Below, one piece after another: positions 23,808-34,258 of a DNA stretch of 64,000 nt (positions within the stretch are counted from its first letter, which is position 1; every line of letters begins with the position of its first letter). A model generated the notes under the pieces. The model had not been told where the DNA came from, ran no database searches, and saw nothing but the letters and a program-made list of their open reading frames with translations. The position numbers were made by a program, and so were the translations under genes. Source of the DNA: Streptomyces sp. BHT-5-2 (GTDB lineage: Bacteria; Actinomycetota; Actinomycetes; Streptomycetales; Streptomycetaceae); the NCBI RefSeq assembly GCF_019774615.1, contig NZ_CP081496.1:6014001-6078000 (forward strand), read 5' to 3'.

Positions 23808-24320
23808 ATGGACGAGATCATGTACCGGCCGGCCGAGGCGGGGAGCGACCCGGCCGTTCTGGTCGGGCTGTATGACGCGGCGGCCCGGTGGATGGTGGCG
23901 CACGGCATAGACCAGTGGAAGCCGGGCGGCAAGGACGAGGAGCACTTCCGGCTGCGGATCAAGGAGGGCGAGGTCTGGCTGGCGGAGGCGGCCGGGCGGG
24001 TCGTCGGCGGCTTCGAGCTGTGGTGGGAGGACGAGCCGGCGTGGGGGCCGCAGCCACCGGTGGCGGGGTATGTGCACCGGCTGATGGTGGACCGCTCGTG
24101 GGCTCCGGCGGGGACCGGGCGGGCGCTGCTGTCCCACGCCGAGCGGCGGATGGCGGAGTCGGGGCGGCCCTGGGCACGGCTGGACTGCGTGGCGAGCAAT
24201 CCGCGGCTGCGGACGTATTACGAGGGCGCGGGCTATGCGGTCGTGGGCGAGCAGCCGGCCAAGGAGGGGAGCGGGGGGAGCCGGTATGCCGTGACGTTGT
24301 TGGAGAAGCGGGTCGGGTAG
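23808..24320 (+). CDS. GNAT family N-acetyltransferase
   Basis: A 170-aa acetyl-CoA-dependent acyltransferase. The fold is visible from ILVGLYDAAARWM-like helix 1 through VWLAEAAGRVVGGFEL (strands 2-4), YVHRLMVDRSWAPAGTGRAL (motif A, with the Q/RxxGxG/A acetyl-CoA loop represented by APAGTGRAL) and LDCVASNPRLRTYYEGAGY (motif B). The ATG at 23808 is taken because the longer upstream frame overlaps the TetR gene in another frame. Gap to the TetR gene is 50 bp. The substrate cannot be inferred. Confidence 0.9.
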   Translation: MDEIMYRPAEAGSDPAVLVGLYDAAARWMVAHGIDQWKPGGKDEEHFRLRIKEGEVWLAEAAGRVVGGFELWWEDEPAWGPQPPVAGYVHRLMVDRSWAPAGTGRALLSHAERRMAESGRPWARLDCVASNPRLRTYYEGAGYAVVGEQPAKEGSGGSRYAVTLLEKRVG

Positions 24321-24381
24321 CCGGACCCTGGGCCCGTCCCCGCCCGCTGCTCCCTTGCGCCTCCCCCGCTTCTCCCCCGCG

Positions 24382-27042
<2,661 letters not shown>

Positions 27043-27069
27043 GGCCCCTGGTTCTAGTCGTGGAGAACG

Positions 27070-27115
27070 CTTGCTGCAAGACCTTTCGCAAGAGATTGCA
27101 ACGGTGTTACGTTCC
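27070..27115. promoter_or_regulatory. Putative MalR-type operator of pulA
   Basis: CTTGCTGCAAG (27070-27080) is a 5-1-5 palindrome; CGCAAG and TTGCAA (27096-27101) follow at close spacing, then TGTTACGTTCC (27105-27115). TTGCA/CGCAA repeats recur in front of malE, and the 11-mer GGAACGTAACA is shared exactly (on opposite strands relative to the window). The site starts 28 bp from the pulA ATG. Confidence 0.55.
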
Positions 27116-27272
27116 CAGGCGAGCCGGTCCGGCCGGCCGGAGGGCCACCCGCACGGCGGTCTTTACGCGCCCGGCCGACCGGACCGGCCACCAGGCGGCG
27201 CCCGTTGGCGCATAGTCACCCCTCCGGCAGGCAGGGCGAATTGCCCGGCCGACAGCGGGGAATCCCCTCGTC

Positions 27273-28145
27273 ATGATCAACGTCTCCGAGAACACCCACG
27301 ACGGCACACCGCACCGGCACCACGACGCCGCGACCCGCGGCTATTACGACACCGGCGACGTCGACGCCTTCTACGACGCCGTGTGGGGCGGCGAGGACAT
27401 CCACGTCGGCATCTACACCCAGGACGACGAGCCGATCGCGGACGCCTCGCACCGCACCGTCGAGCGCGCCGCCGACAAGGCCGCCGACCTGCTCGGCCCG
27501 CACGCCACCGTGCTCGACCTCGGCTCCGGATACGGCGGTTCGTCCCGCGCACTGGCCGCCCGCTTCGGCTGCCACGTCGTCGCCCTCGACCTCAGCGAGG
27601 AGCACAACCGGCGCCACCGTGCGACCAACGCCCGACGCGGGCTGGACGGCCTGATCGAGGTCACCACCGGCTCCCTCAACGACCTGCCCTACGAGGACGA
27701 GCGGTTCGACGTCGCCTGGTCGCTGGAAGTGCTGTGCCATGTGGCGGACCGGGAGGGCGCGCTGCGCGAGGCGGTACGCGTGCTGAAACCGGGTGGCGCC
27801 CTGGTCTTCTCGGACATCATGGCGGCCGAGGAGACGCCCGCCGAGGCGGTACGGCCCGCATTCTCCCGCCTGGGCGTGGACACCCCGGCGACACCGTCCT
27901 TCTATCTGGAGCAGCTCTCCGAACTCGGCCTCAAGGACATCGACTTCGAGGACCGCACCCCGGACCTCGCCACCCACTACGCGCGCCTCGACGAGGACGT
28001 ACACCGACGCGCGGCCGAGCTGCGGAACGTCATCAGCCCGGCCTACGTGGACGAGCTGCGGGCCAATCTCCCCCTCTGGGCGGACATCGCCGGTCGCGGC
28101 CTGCTGCGCTGGGGCGTCTTCCACGCGCGCCGCCCGGCCGCCTGA
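27273..28145 (+). CDS. Sarcosine/dimethylglycine N-methyltransferase-like enzyme
   Basis: A 290-aa SAM methyltransferase of the betaine-forming type. The N-terminal YYDTGDVDAFYDAVWGGEDI, followed by HVGIY and ASHRTVERAADKA, is characteristic of sarcosine/dimethylglycine methyltransferases. Motif I is VLDLGSGYGGSSRAL (about 85-99), with VVALDLSEEHNRRH as motif II and FDVAWSLEVLCHV as motif IV. The expected product is glycine betaine, an osmolyte, from sarcosine or dimethylglycine. The glycine-acting first enzyme is not adjacent, so it may work with a distant partner or on another amine. ATG at 27273; the ribosome site is weak (GGGGAA). Confidence 0.85.
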   Translation: MINVSENTHDGTPHRHHDAATRGYYDTGDVDAFYDAVWGGEDIHVGIYTQDDEPIADASHRTVERAADKAADLLGPHATVLDLGSGYGGSSRALAARFGCHVVALDLSEEHNRRHRATNARRGLDGLIEVTTGSLNDLPYEDERFDVAWSLEVLCHVADREGALREAVRVLKPGGALVFSDIMAAEETPAEAVRPAFSRLGVDTPATPSFYLEQLSELGLKDIDFEDRTPDLATHYARLDEDVHRRAAELRNVISPAYVDELRANLPLWADIAGRGLLRWGVFHARRPAA

Positions 28146-28157
28146 GGCTGCGTCGTC

Positions 28158-28610
28158 TCACCTCTCCGGGAGTTCGAGATCAGCCCGGACGATCTTGCCG
28201 ACCGGGGGCCGGTCGAGGACGGCCCAGCTGGTCGCGAGCGCGGCGACGACGATCAGCCCACGGCCGGTCTCGGAGTCGACCGACGGCGGAACGAGCGCCC
28301 CCGGGGCCGGTGGGCGCCGCTCCGTCCGGGTGTCGGCGACCTCGATCCGCAGGGTGCCCGACCGGGCCGGGCCCGGCAGCCTGACGAGCCGGAGCTCGAA
28401 GTCCCGGCCGGGCACCCGCCCGTGGACAGCCGCGTTGGCGGCGAGTTCGCCGACGATAGCGGAGGCGGCGTCCGAGACCTCGCCGTCGTACGGAAAGCCC
28501 CACACGTCGAGTTGCTGGACGGCGAGATAGCGCGCGAGGCGGGCGCCCCGCCGGGTGGCACTGAAACGCTGCGTGAACATGCGTGCGGGGGCTGCTACTT
28601 GGGCTGACAT
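28158..28610 (-). CDS. HATPase_c anti-sigma-type ATP-binding protein
   Basis: A 150-aa serine-kinase-like ATP-binding protein of the RsbW/SpoIIAB superfamily. The N-box is SAIVGELAANAAVHG, followed by RIEVADTR and SETGRGLIVVAALATSWAV (G-box). Streptomyces encodes dozens of these, usually controlling sigma factors or acting beside XRE/DUF397 genes. It is divergent to such an XRE-DUF397 pair at 28767-29860, giving a three-gene WhiJ/AbaA-like group. Start chosen at the ATG giving MSAQVAAP; the next ATG (MFTQRF) is also possible, and neither has a good ribosome site. It converges on the methyltransferase with only 12 bp between stops. Confidence 0.85.
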   Translation of the reverse strand: MSAQVAAPARMFTQRFSATRRGARLARYLAVQQLDVWGFPYDGEVSDAASAIVGELAANAAVHGRVPGRDFELRLVRLPGPARSGTLRIEVADTRTERRPPAPGALVPPSVDSETGRGLIVVAALATSWAVLDRPPVGKIVRADLELPER

Positions 28611-28766
28611 GGGGGAAACGGTGCTGGTCAGCGACCTCGTACGCCAGGAACTCAGGTCGTACTTCGGGAACTGTACGAGTTGAGTACGTGGACGGGTCGG
28701 GTAACGGGCCGTAACCATGTGTGACTTGCGGGGACGTCAGCACCATTGACATCGGGAGCACCCGAC

Positions 28767-29612
28767 ATGGAAGACAGCAGCAGCACCGACAACTACGACG
28801 GCGGCAAACCGGAGCCCTCCGGCAGTCTGCGGACCTTCGGCGCCGTGTATCAAGGGTTTCGCGAGAACGCGGGATTCACGCAGGAGGCCCTGTCGCCGGT
28901 GATCCGGTACTCGGCGCACTACATCGGCTCCGTCGAACAGGGCCGCCGCCTCCCGTCGAAGAAGTTCATCGACCGCTCGGAGGAGGCGCTGTGCGCGAAC
29001 GGGGTGCTGCGGAAGGCGGCCGGGCGGCTGTCCAAACAGCCGGGGCTGGCCAGGTGGTTCCGGGAGTGGGCGGAGCTGGAGAAGCAGGCGATCAATCTCT
29101 ACACCTATGAATGCCGCCTGGTCCCTGGGCTTTTACAGTCGGAGCCGTACGCGCGGACGCTGTTCGAGAACCGCGTCCCGCTGCTGTCCGAGGAGGAGGT
29201 TGAGACCCAAGTGGCCGCCCGTTTGGAGCGGCAGAAACTGCTGCGGGACCGGCCGAACACGACCTTCAGCTTCTTCATCGACGAGCATGTGTTCCTGCGC
29301 CCCACCGGCGGCCCGGACACCGTCCGGGGGCTGATCGACCATGTCCTGGAGTGCATGACGCTCCGGAACGTGGACGTGCAGGTGATGCCGTTGAGGCGGG
29401 GCGTCCACCCCGGGCTGGACGGGCCGATGCAGTTGCTGGAGACGCCGGACAACCAGTGGTTCGGCTACTGCGAGGGACAGGAGAGCAGCCAGTTCATCAC
29501 CGACCCACAGACGGTCAGCACCCTCTACATGCGCTATGCGAAACTGCTTTCACAGGCTCTCACCCCCGAAGACTCCGGGAGCCTGCTGAAGCAGATCCGA
29601 GGAGCGCTATGA
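28767..29612 (+). CDS. XRE/WhiJ-type regulator with DUF5753
   Basis: A 281-aa regulator. A helix-turn-helix occupies about residues 15-70 (FGAVYQGFRENAGFTQEALS, then HYIGSVEQGRRLPSKKFIDR). The C-terminal part is the DUF5753 domain typical of streptomycete WhiJ-like proteins, with NLYTYECRLVPGLLQSEPYA, TFSFFIDEHVFLRPTGGPD and DVQVMPLRRGVHPGLDG. The ATG at 28767 is preferred over an upstream in-frame TTG because GGGAG lies 8-9 nt before it. It overlaps the DUF397 gene as ATGA, so the two are coupled. Such pairs affect development and antibiotic production in characterised cases; the targets of this one are unknown. Confidence 0.93.
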   Translation: MEDSSSTDNYDGGKPEPSGSLRTFGAVYQGFRENAGFTQEALSPVIRYSAHYIGSVEQGRRLPSKKFIDRSEEALCANGVLRKAAGRLSKQPGLARWFREWAELEKQAINLYTYECRLVPGLLQSEPYARTLFENRVPLLSEEEVETQVAARLERQKLLRDRPNTTFSFFIDEHVFLRPTGGPDTVRGLIDHVLECMTLRNVDVQVMPLRRGVHPGLDGPMQLLETPDNQWFGYCEGQESSQFITDPQTVSTLYMRYAKLLSQALTPEDSGSLLKQIRGAL

Positions 29613-29860
29613 GCACCCCCGAACTGACCTGGTTCAAGAGCAGCTACAGCGGCAGCTCGGGCGACGACTGCGTAGAGGTCGCCCTCTCCTGGCGCAAGTC
29701 GAGCTACAGCAGCGGCAGCTCCGGCGACTGCATAGAAATCGCCGCCTGCCCCTCCACCGTTCACGTCCGGGACTCCAAGGACAAGGGCGGTCCGCGGCTC
29801 GCAGTTCCGGCCGGGGCCTGGGCGGCGTTCGTCACGTACGCCGCCGCACGGGGCCGGTAG
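29609..29860 (+). CDS. DUF397 protein with duplicated motif
   Basis: An 83-aa partner of the upstream WhiJ-like regulator. The family motif appears twice in tandem: WFKSSYSGSSGDDCVEVA (about 8-25) and WRKSSYSSGSSGDCIEIA (about 28-45), followed by the usual VHVRDSKDKGGPRLAVPAGA and WAAFV. A single motif is normal, so the N-terminal copy is an internal duplication. The last 29 nt overlap the 3' end of the convergent LacI gene. DUF397 proteins are thought to modulate the paired XRE regulator, probably by direct contact. Confidence 0.93.
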   Translation: MSTPELTWFKSSYSGSSGDDCVEVALSWRKSSYSSGSSGDCIEIAACPSTVHVRDSKDKGGPRLAVPAGAWAAFVTYAAARGR

Positions 29861-30875
29861 ATCCCCGTACGACGAGTTCCGGCTGGAAGACGAACTCGGT
29901 GCGCTGGACGGGGTTTCCCTGGATCTCCTCGATCAGCGCGCCCACCGCGGCCGTCGCCATCGCCTGGACCGGCTGCCGCACCGTGGTCAGCGGCGGGGCG
30001 GTGAAGGCGATCAGCGGGGAGTCGTCGAAGCCGACGACGGAGAGCCGACCGGGGACGTCGATCCCCCGCTGCCGGGCCGCCCGCACCACGCCCAGCGCCA
30101 TCAGGTCGCTGCCGCAGACGATGCCCGTACAGCCGTCGTCGAGCAGGGCCGCGGCCGCGGCGTGGCCGCCCTCGACGCTGAACAGGGTGTGCTGGACGAG
30201 TCGTTCGGCCTGCCCCCTCCGCAGGCCGAACGACTCCGTGAGGGCCGCCGTGAAGCCCTCCGCCTTGCGGCGGGAGGGCACGTAGCGGGCCGGGCCGACG
30301 GCCAGACCGATGCGCTCGTGGCCCAGTTCGACAAGGTGGCGCACGGCCATCCGGGCCGCGGCGTGGTCGTCGGGCGAGACACAGGGCGCGTCGACCCGGT
30401 CGTTGTAGCCGTTGATCAGGACGTAGGGCACGCCCCGGGAGGTCAGGCGGGTGTAGCGGGAGGGGTCGGCGGCGGTGTCGGCGTGCAGGCCGGACAGGAA
30501 GACGATGCCGGTGACGCCGCGCTCCTCCAACTGCTCGACGAGTTCGTCCTCGGTGGCTCCGCCCGGCGTCTGGGTGCACAGGACCGGGGTGTAGCCATGG
30601 CCGGCCAGACACTGCTCGATGACCTGGGCGAAGGCCGGGAAGATCGGGTTGGTCAGCTCCGGGATGACCAGGCCGACCAGACCGGCGCTGCGCCGCCGCA
30701 GCCGGACCGGGCGCTCGTAGCCGAGGACGTCGAGCGCGGCGAGCACCCGCTGACGGGTGCCCGCCGCCACGCCCGGCCGGCCGTTGAGGACACGGCTGGC
30801 GGTCGCCTCGCTGACCTCCGCCTGGGCGGCGATGTCGGAGAGGCGCGGGGCGGGCCGGGGAGCCGGACGGGTCAC
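29832..30875 (-). CDS. LacI-family regulator (second MalR-like paralog)
   Basis: A 347-aa repressor. The HTH and hinge are RLSDIAAQAEVSEATASRVL and GYERPVRLRRRSAGLVGLV, followed by a periplasmic-binding-protein-like effector domain with SVVGFDDSPLIAFTAPPLTT. Its HTH is nearly identical to that of the LacI protein at 37432, so both are expected to recognise the same or overlapping operators. The GTG start overlaps the glucosidase stop as GTGA; it is the last gene of malE-malF-malG-glucosidase-lacI. An alpha-glucoside or maltodextrin effector is inferred from context. Confidence 0.92.
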   Translation of the reverse strand: MTRPAPRPAPRLSDIAAQAEVSEATASRVLNGRPGVAAGTRQRVLAALDVLGYERPVRLRRRSAGLVGLVIPELTNPIFPAFAQVIEQCLAGHGYTPVLCTQTPGGATEDELVEQLEERGVTGIVFLSGLHADTAADPSRYTRLTSRGVPYVLINGYNDRVDAPCVSPDDHAAARMAVRHLVELGHERIGLAVGPARYVPSRRKAEGFTAALTESFGLRRGQAERLVQHTLFSVEGGHAAAAALLDDGCTGIVCGSDLMALGVVRAARQRGIDVPGRLSVVGFDDSPLIAFTAPPLTTVRQPVQAMATAAVGALIEEIQGNPVQRTEFVFQPELVVRGSTGPVRRRT

Positions 30876-32482
30876 TCCTCCCACCAGATGGTGGTGTCGG
30901 CGGGAAGGATGAAGTCGCCGTCCAGCAGCGGCAGTTGCCGGCCGGACGAGAGGAGCGGCCGGCCGGGGACGGGCAGCCGGGCCGGGGTGTCGGTGGTGTT
31001 GACGGTGCAGACCAGGCCGCCGGGGCGACGGAAGGCGAGGACGCCGTCGGGGGCGTCGTCCAGCCATTCGACGGTGTCGCCGGCGCCGAGGCCGGGATGC
31101 GTACGGCGCAGTCCGAGGGCGCTGCGGTAGAGCTCCAGGGTGGAGGCCGGGTCGCCGGTCTGGGCCTGGACGGTGAGCGGGGCCCAGTCGTCCGGCTGGG
31201 GCAGCCAGCTGCCGCCGTCGCCGAAGCCGTAGGGGGGCTCGGTGCCGCTCCAGGGCAGCGGCACCCGGCAGCCGTCGCGGAGGCCGTCCTGCCCGGTGTC
31301 GCGGAAGAAGGACGGGTCCTGGCGGGCCTCGTCGGGGAGGTCGGTGACCTCGGGGAGGCCGAGTTCCTCGCCCTGGTAGAGGTAGGCGGAGCCGGGCAGC
31401 GCCAGCATCAGGAGGGTGGCCGCGCGGGCGCGGGCCAGGTCTCCGCCGAGGCGGGTGCGGTGGCGTACGACGTCGTGGTTGGAGAGGACCCAGGTCGTCG
31501 GGGCGCCGACGGGGCGCATGGCGTCGAGCGAGGAGTCGATCGCGTTCCGGAGCTCCGTGGCGTCCCAACCGGTGTTCAGGTAGTGGAAGTTGAATGCCTG
31601 GTGGAGTTCGTCGGGGCGGAGGTAGAGCGCGGTGCGGTCGGCGGTGGGGGTCCATGCCTCGGCCACGGCTATCCGCTCGCCCGCGTACTCGTCGAGGACG
31701 GTGCGCCAGGAGCGGTAGATGGCGTGCACCCCGTCCTGGTCGAAGAACGGGAGGGACTGGTTGCCGAGGAGTTTCAGTTGCTCGCCGGTGTGGCCCATGT
31801 CGGGCAGGCCGGGGGCCTTGACCAGGCCGTGGGCCACGTCCACCCGGAAGCCGTCCACGCCGAGGTCCAGCCAGAAGCGCAGGATGGAACGGAACTCGTC
31901 CTGGACGGCCGGGTGGTCCCAGTTGAAGTCGGGCTGTTCGGGGGCGAAGAGGTGGAGGTACCACTCCCCGTCCGGGACCCGGGTCCAGGCGGGACCGCCG
32001 AAGAGGGACTCCCAGTCGTTGGGCGGCAGTTCGCCGTTCTCGCCGCGCCCCTTGCGGAAGTGGAAGCGTTCGCGGACGGTGGAGCCGGGGCCCTCGGCGA
32101 GCGCGCGGCGGAACCATGCGTGCTGGTCGGAGCAGTGGTTGGGGACGACGTCGACGATGAGGCGCAGGCCCAGCCGGTGGGCCTCGGCGATCACCGCCTC
32201 GGCGTCCGCGAGGGTGCCGAAGAGCGGGTCGACGGCGCGGTAGTCGGCCACGTCGTAGCCGGCGTCGGCCTGCGGGGAGGCGTAGAACGGGCTCAGCCAG
32301 ACGGCGTCCACACCCAGGTCGCGGAGGTGGCCCAGCCGGTCGCGGATGCCCGGCAGGTCGCCCATGCCGTCGCCGTTGCCGTCGGCGAAGCTGCGCGGGT
32401 AGATCTGGTAGATCACGGCGTCACGCCACCAGTCAGTGGGCCGGATGGCGCTCTCAGGAGCTTCGTTGTGCTGGTGAGTCAT
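30872..32482 (-). CDS. aglA: GH13 alpha-glucosidase of the malEFG operon
   Basis: A 536-aa cytoplasmic alpha-glucosidase of GH13 (oligo-1,6-glucosidase/alpha-glucosidase subgroup) expected to release glucose from imported maltodextrins. WWRDAVIYQIYPRSFADGNG opens the barrel. Catalytic regions are VDVVPNHCSD (I), DGFRVDVAHGL with the nucleophile Asp (II), VAEAWTP with the acid Glu (III) and WVLSNHDVVRH (IV). Region I has Cys where the paralog at 35757 has Thr. No signal peptide. The ATG follows the malG stop directly, AAGGG being the ribosome site. It is the fourth gene of the operon. Confidence 0.92.
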   Translation of the reverse strand: MTHQHNEAPESAIRPTDWWRDAVIYQIYPRSFADGNGDGMGDLPGIRDRLGHLRDLGVDAVWLSPFYASPQADAGYDVADYRAVDPLFGTLADAEAVIAEAHRLGLRLIVDVVPNHCSDQHAWFRRALAEGPGSTVRERFHFRKGRGENGELPPNDWESLFGGPAWTRVPDGEWYLHLFAPEQPDFNWDHPAVQDEFRSILRFWLDLGVDGFRVDVAHGLVKAPGLPDMGHTGEQLKLLGNQSLPFFDQDGVHAIYRSWRTVLDEYAGERIAVAEAWTPTADRTALYLRPDELHQAFNFHYLNTGWDATELRNAIDSSLDAMRPVGAPTTWVLSNHDVVRHRTRLGGDLARARAATLLMLALPGSAYLYQGEELGLPEVTDLPDEARQDPSFFRDTGQDGLRDGCRVPLPWSGTEPPYGFGDGGSWLPQPDDWAPLTVQAQTGDPASTLELYRSALGLRRTHPGLGAGDTVEWLDDAPDGVLAFRRPGGLVCTVNTTDTPARLPVPGRPLLSSGRQLPLLDGDFILPADTTIWWEE

Positions 32483-32483
32483 A

Positions 32484-33320
32484 TCAACCCTTGGTGGTGC
32501 CGGCGGTCAGTCCGGCGACGAGGTGGCGCTGGGCGAAGGCGAAGACGAGCGCGGCCGGTACGGCGATGAGCACGGCGGCGGCGGTCATCGAACCCCAGTC
32601 GTTGGTGTACTGGTTGACGAAGGTCTGCAACCCGCCGGCGAGGGTGAGGTTGTCCTCGCCGGTCATGAAGGCGGAGGCGTAGGCGACCTCGGCCCAGGCC
32701 GTGACGAAGGTGTAGAAGCCGGTGACGGCCAGGCCGGGGCGGGCGAGCGGGAGGACCAGCCGCCAGAAGGTGCCGAAGGGGTTGAGGCCGTCCACCCGGC
32801 CCGCCTCGTCGATCTCCACCGGGATGGTGTCGAAGAAGCCCTTCATCATCCAGGCGCAGAACGGCACGGCGATGGTCAGGTAGGTGAGGACGAGGCCGAG
32901 CGGCTGGTTGAGCAGGCCGAGGGAGGCGAGCAGGTTGTAGAGCGGGACGATCAGCACCGCGACCGGGAACATCTGGGTGACGAGCAGCAGCCACAGCAGC
33001 GGGCGCATGCCGGGGAAGCGGAAGCGGCTGACGGCGTAGCCGGTGGTGGCGGCGGTGAGGACGCCGATGACGGTGGTCAGGCCGACGACGACCACGGAGT
33101 TGCCGAACCACGTGAGGAAGGAGGTGCCGGTCAGGACGTGGGCGTAGTTGTCGAGGGTGAAGTGGGTGACGAGGCCGGTGGTGAAGGCGTCGTTCCTGGG
33201 TTTGAAGGAGGTCACCAGCAGCCACAGCGGCGGGAAGACCGCGATGACGACGGCGAGCAGGAGGGCGAGGTGCAGTCCGACGGAGGCCGACCAGTGCCGG
33301 CGGGAGCGGGTGCGGGCCAT
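32484..33320 (-). CDS. malG: Maltose/maltodextrin ABC transporter permease MalG
   Basis: A 278-aa inner membrane permease with about six transmembrane helices. The cytoplasmic EAA loop, which docks the ATPase, reads EIDEAGRVDGLNPFGTFWRL. The N-terminus (ARTRSRRHWSASVGLHLALL) and the VTSFKPRNDAF loop are typical MalG-type. ATG at 33320 is chosen with GGAGAGG 10 nt upstream; GTG codons at 33326 and 33329 would overlap the malF stop. No ABC ATPase gene is present in this operon, as in other Streptomyces sugar systems that share MsiK. Confidence 0.93.
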   Translation of the reverse strand: MARTRSRRHWSASVGLHLALLLAVVIAVFPPLWLLVTSFKPRNDAFTTGLVTHFTLDNYAHVLTGTSFLTWFGNSVVVVGLTTVIGVLTAATTGYAVSRFRFPGMRPLLWLLLVTQMFPVAVLIVPLYNLLASLGLLNQPLGLVLTYLTIAVPFCAWMMKGFFDTIPVEIDEAGRVDGLNPFGTFWRLVLPLARPGLAVTGFYTFVTAWAEVAYASAFMTGEDNLTLAGGLQTFVNQYTNDWGSMTAAAVLIAVPAALVFAFAQRHLVAGLTAGTTKG

Positions 33321-33322
33321 GG

Positions 33323-34258
33323 TCACCACACCTCTCCCTGCTTGCGCAGCGCCCGGCGGTAGCCGACGGCGACGAGGGCGAGGACGGCGAGGATGACCAC
33401 GCCCCAGGTGGCGGAGGCGGAGTAGTTGCGGGGGCTGTCGACGAAGGAGAGCCGGTAGGCGTAGGTCACCAGGATCTCGGTGGCGTCGCCGGGTCCGCCC
33501 CGGGTGAGCAGGAAGATCACCGGGAACATGTTGAACGTCCAGATGGTGGAGAGCAGGATCACGGTGCCGCTGACCGCGCGCAGCCCGGGCACGGTGATGT
33601 GGCGGAAGCGCTGCCAGGGGCTTGCGCCGTCCATCTCGGCGGCCTCGTAGAGCTCGCCCGGGATGGACTGCAGCCCGCCGAGCAGCGCGACGAGCATGAA
33701 GGGCACGCCCAGCCAGACGTTGACCGCGATGACCGAGAGCTTGGCCCAGGTCGGGTCGTTGAGCCAGGGCACGGCGTCGATGCCGCCGCCGGCCAGCAGC
33801 TTGTTGAGGAGGCCGTTCTTCTCGTTGTAGAGCATCCGCCAGGTGAAGACGGAGACGAAGGCCGGGATGGCCCAGGGCAGGATCAGCGCCAGGCGGTAGA
33901 GGGTGCGGCCGCGCAGGCGGCGGTTGAGCAGGGTGGCGAGGGCGAGTCCGGTGAGGAAGGTGAGGGAGACACAGCCGACGGTCCAGATCACGGTCCAGCC
34001 GAGGCGGCTCCAGAAGACGCCGTCGGTCAGCACCGCCCGGTAGTTGTCCAGGCCGGTGAAGTGGTAGGTGGCGGGGATGTGGTTCATGCCGATCGAGCGC
34101 TCGACATTGGCCTCGTCGGCGTCGGTCAGCGAGAAGTAGACGCCGCGGACGAGGGGGATCCCGATGATGACGCCGATGACGAGGACGACCGGGGCGGCCA
34201 TCGTCCAGGCGTACCAGTGGGTGCCGAACGCCCGGCGGATGCGGGCGGTGAGCGTCAC
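33323..34258 (-). CDS. malF: Maltose/maltodextrin ABC transporter permease MalF
   Basis: A 311-aa permease with about six membrane helices beginning at about residue 15 (WYAWTMAAPVVLVIGVIIGI). The EAA loop is ELYEAAEMDGASPWQRFRHI. It lacks the large periplasmic loop of enteric MalF, as usual for Gram-positive homologs. GTG start overlaps the malE stop as GTGA, so the three transport genes are translationally coupled. With MalG it should form the channel through which MalE-delivered oligosaccharide enters. Confidence 0.93.
   Translation of the reverse strand: MTLTARIRRAFGTHWYAWTMAAPVVLVIGVIIGIPLVRGVYFSLTDADEANVERSIGMNHIPATYHFTGLDNYRAVLTDGVFWSRLGWTVIWTVGCVSLTFLTGLALATLLNRRLRGRTLYRLALILPWAIPAFVSVFTWRMLYNEKNGLLNKLLAGGGIDAVPWLNDPTWAKLSVIAVNVWLGVPFMLVALLGGLQSIPGELYEAAEMDGASPWQRFRHITVPGLRAVSGTVILLSTIWTFNMFPVIFLLTRGGPGDATEILVTYAYRLSFVDSPRNYSASATWGVVILAVLALVAVGYRRALRKQGEVW

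Noticed and set aside
28640..28720. GTAC-containing repeats and GTAAC-n5-GTAAC before the WhiJ-like gene
   Set aside because: Some symmetry (CGTAC/GTACG, AACT/AGTT) but short and irregular; not strong enough to call an operator.
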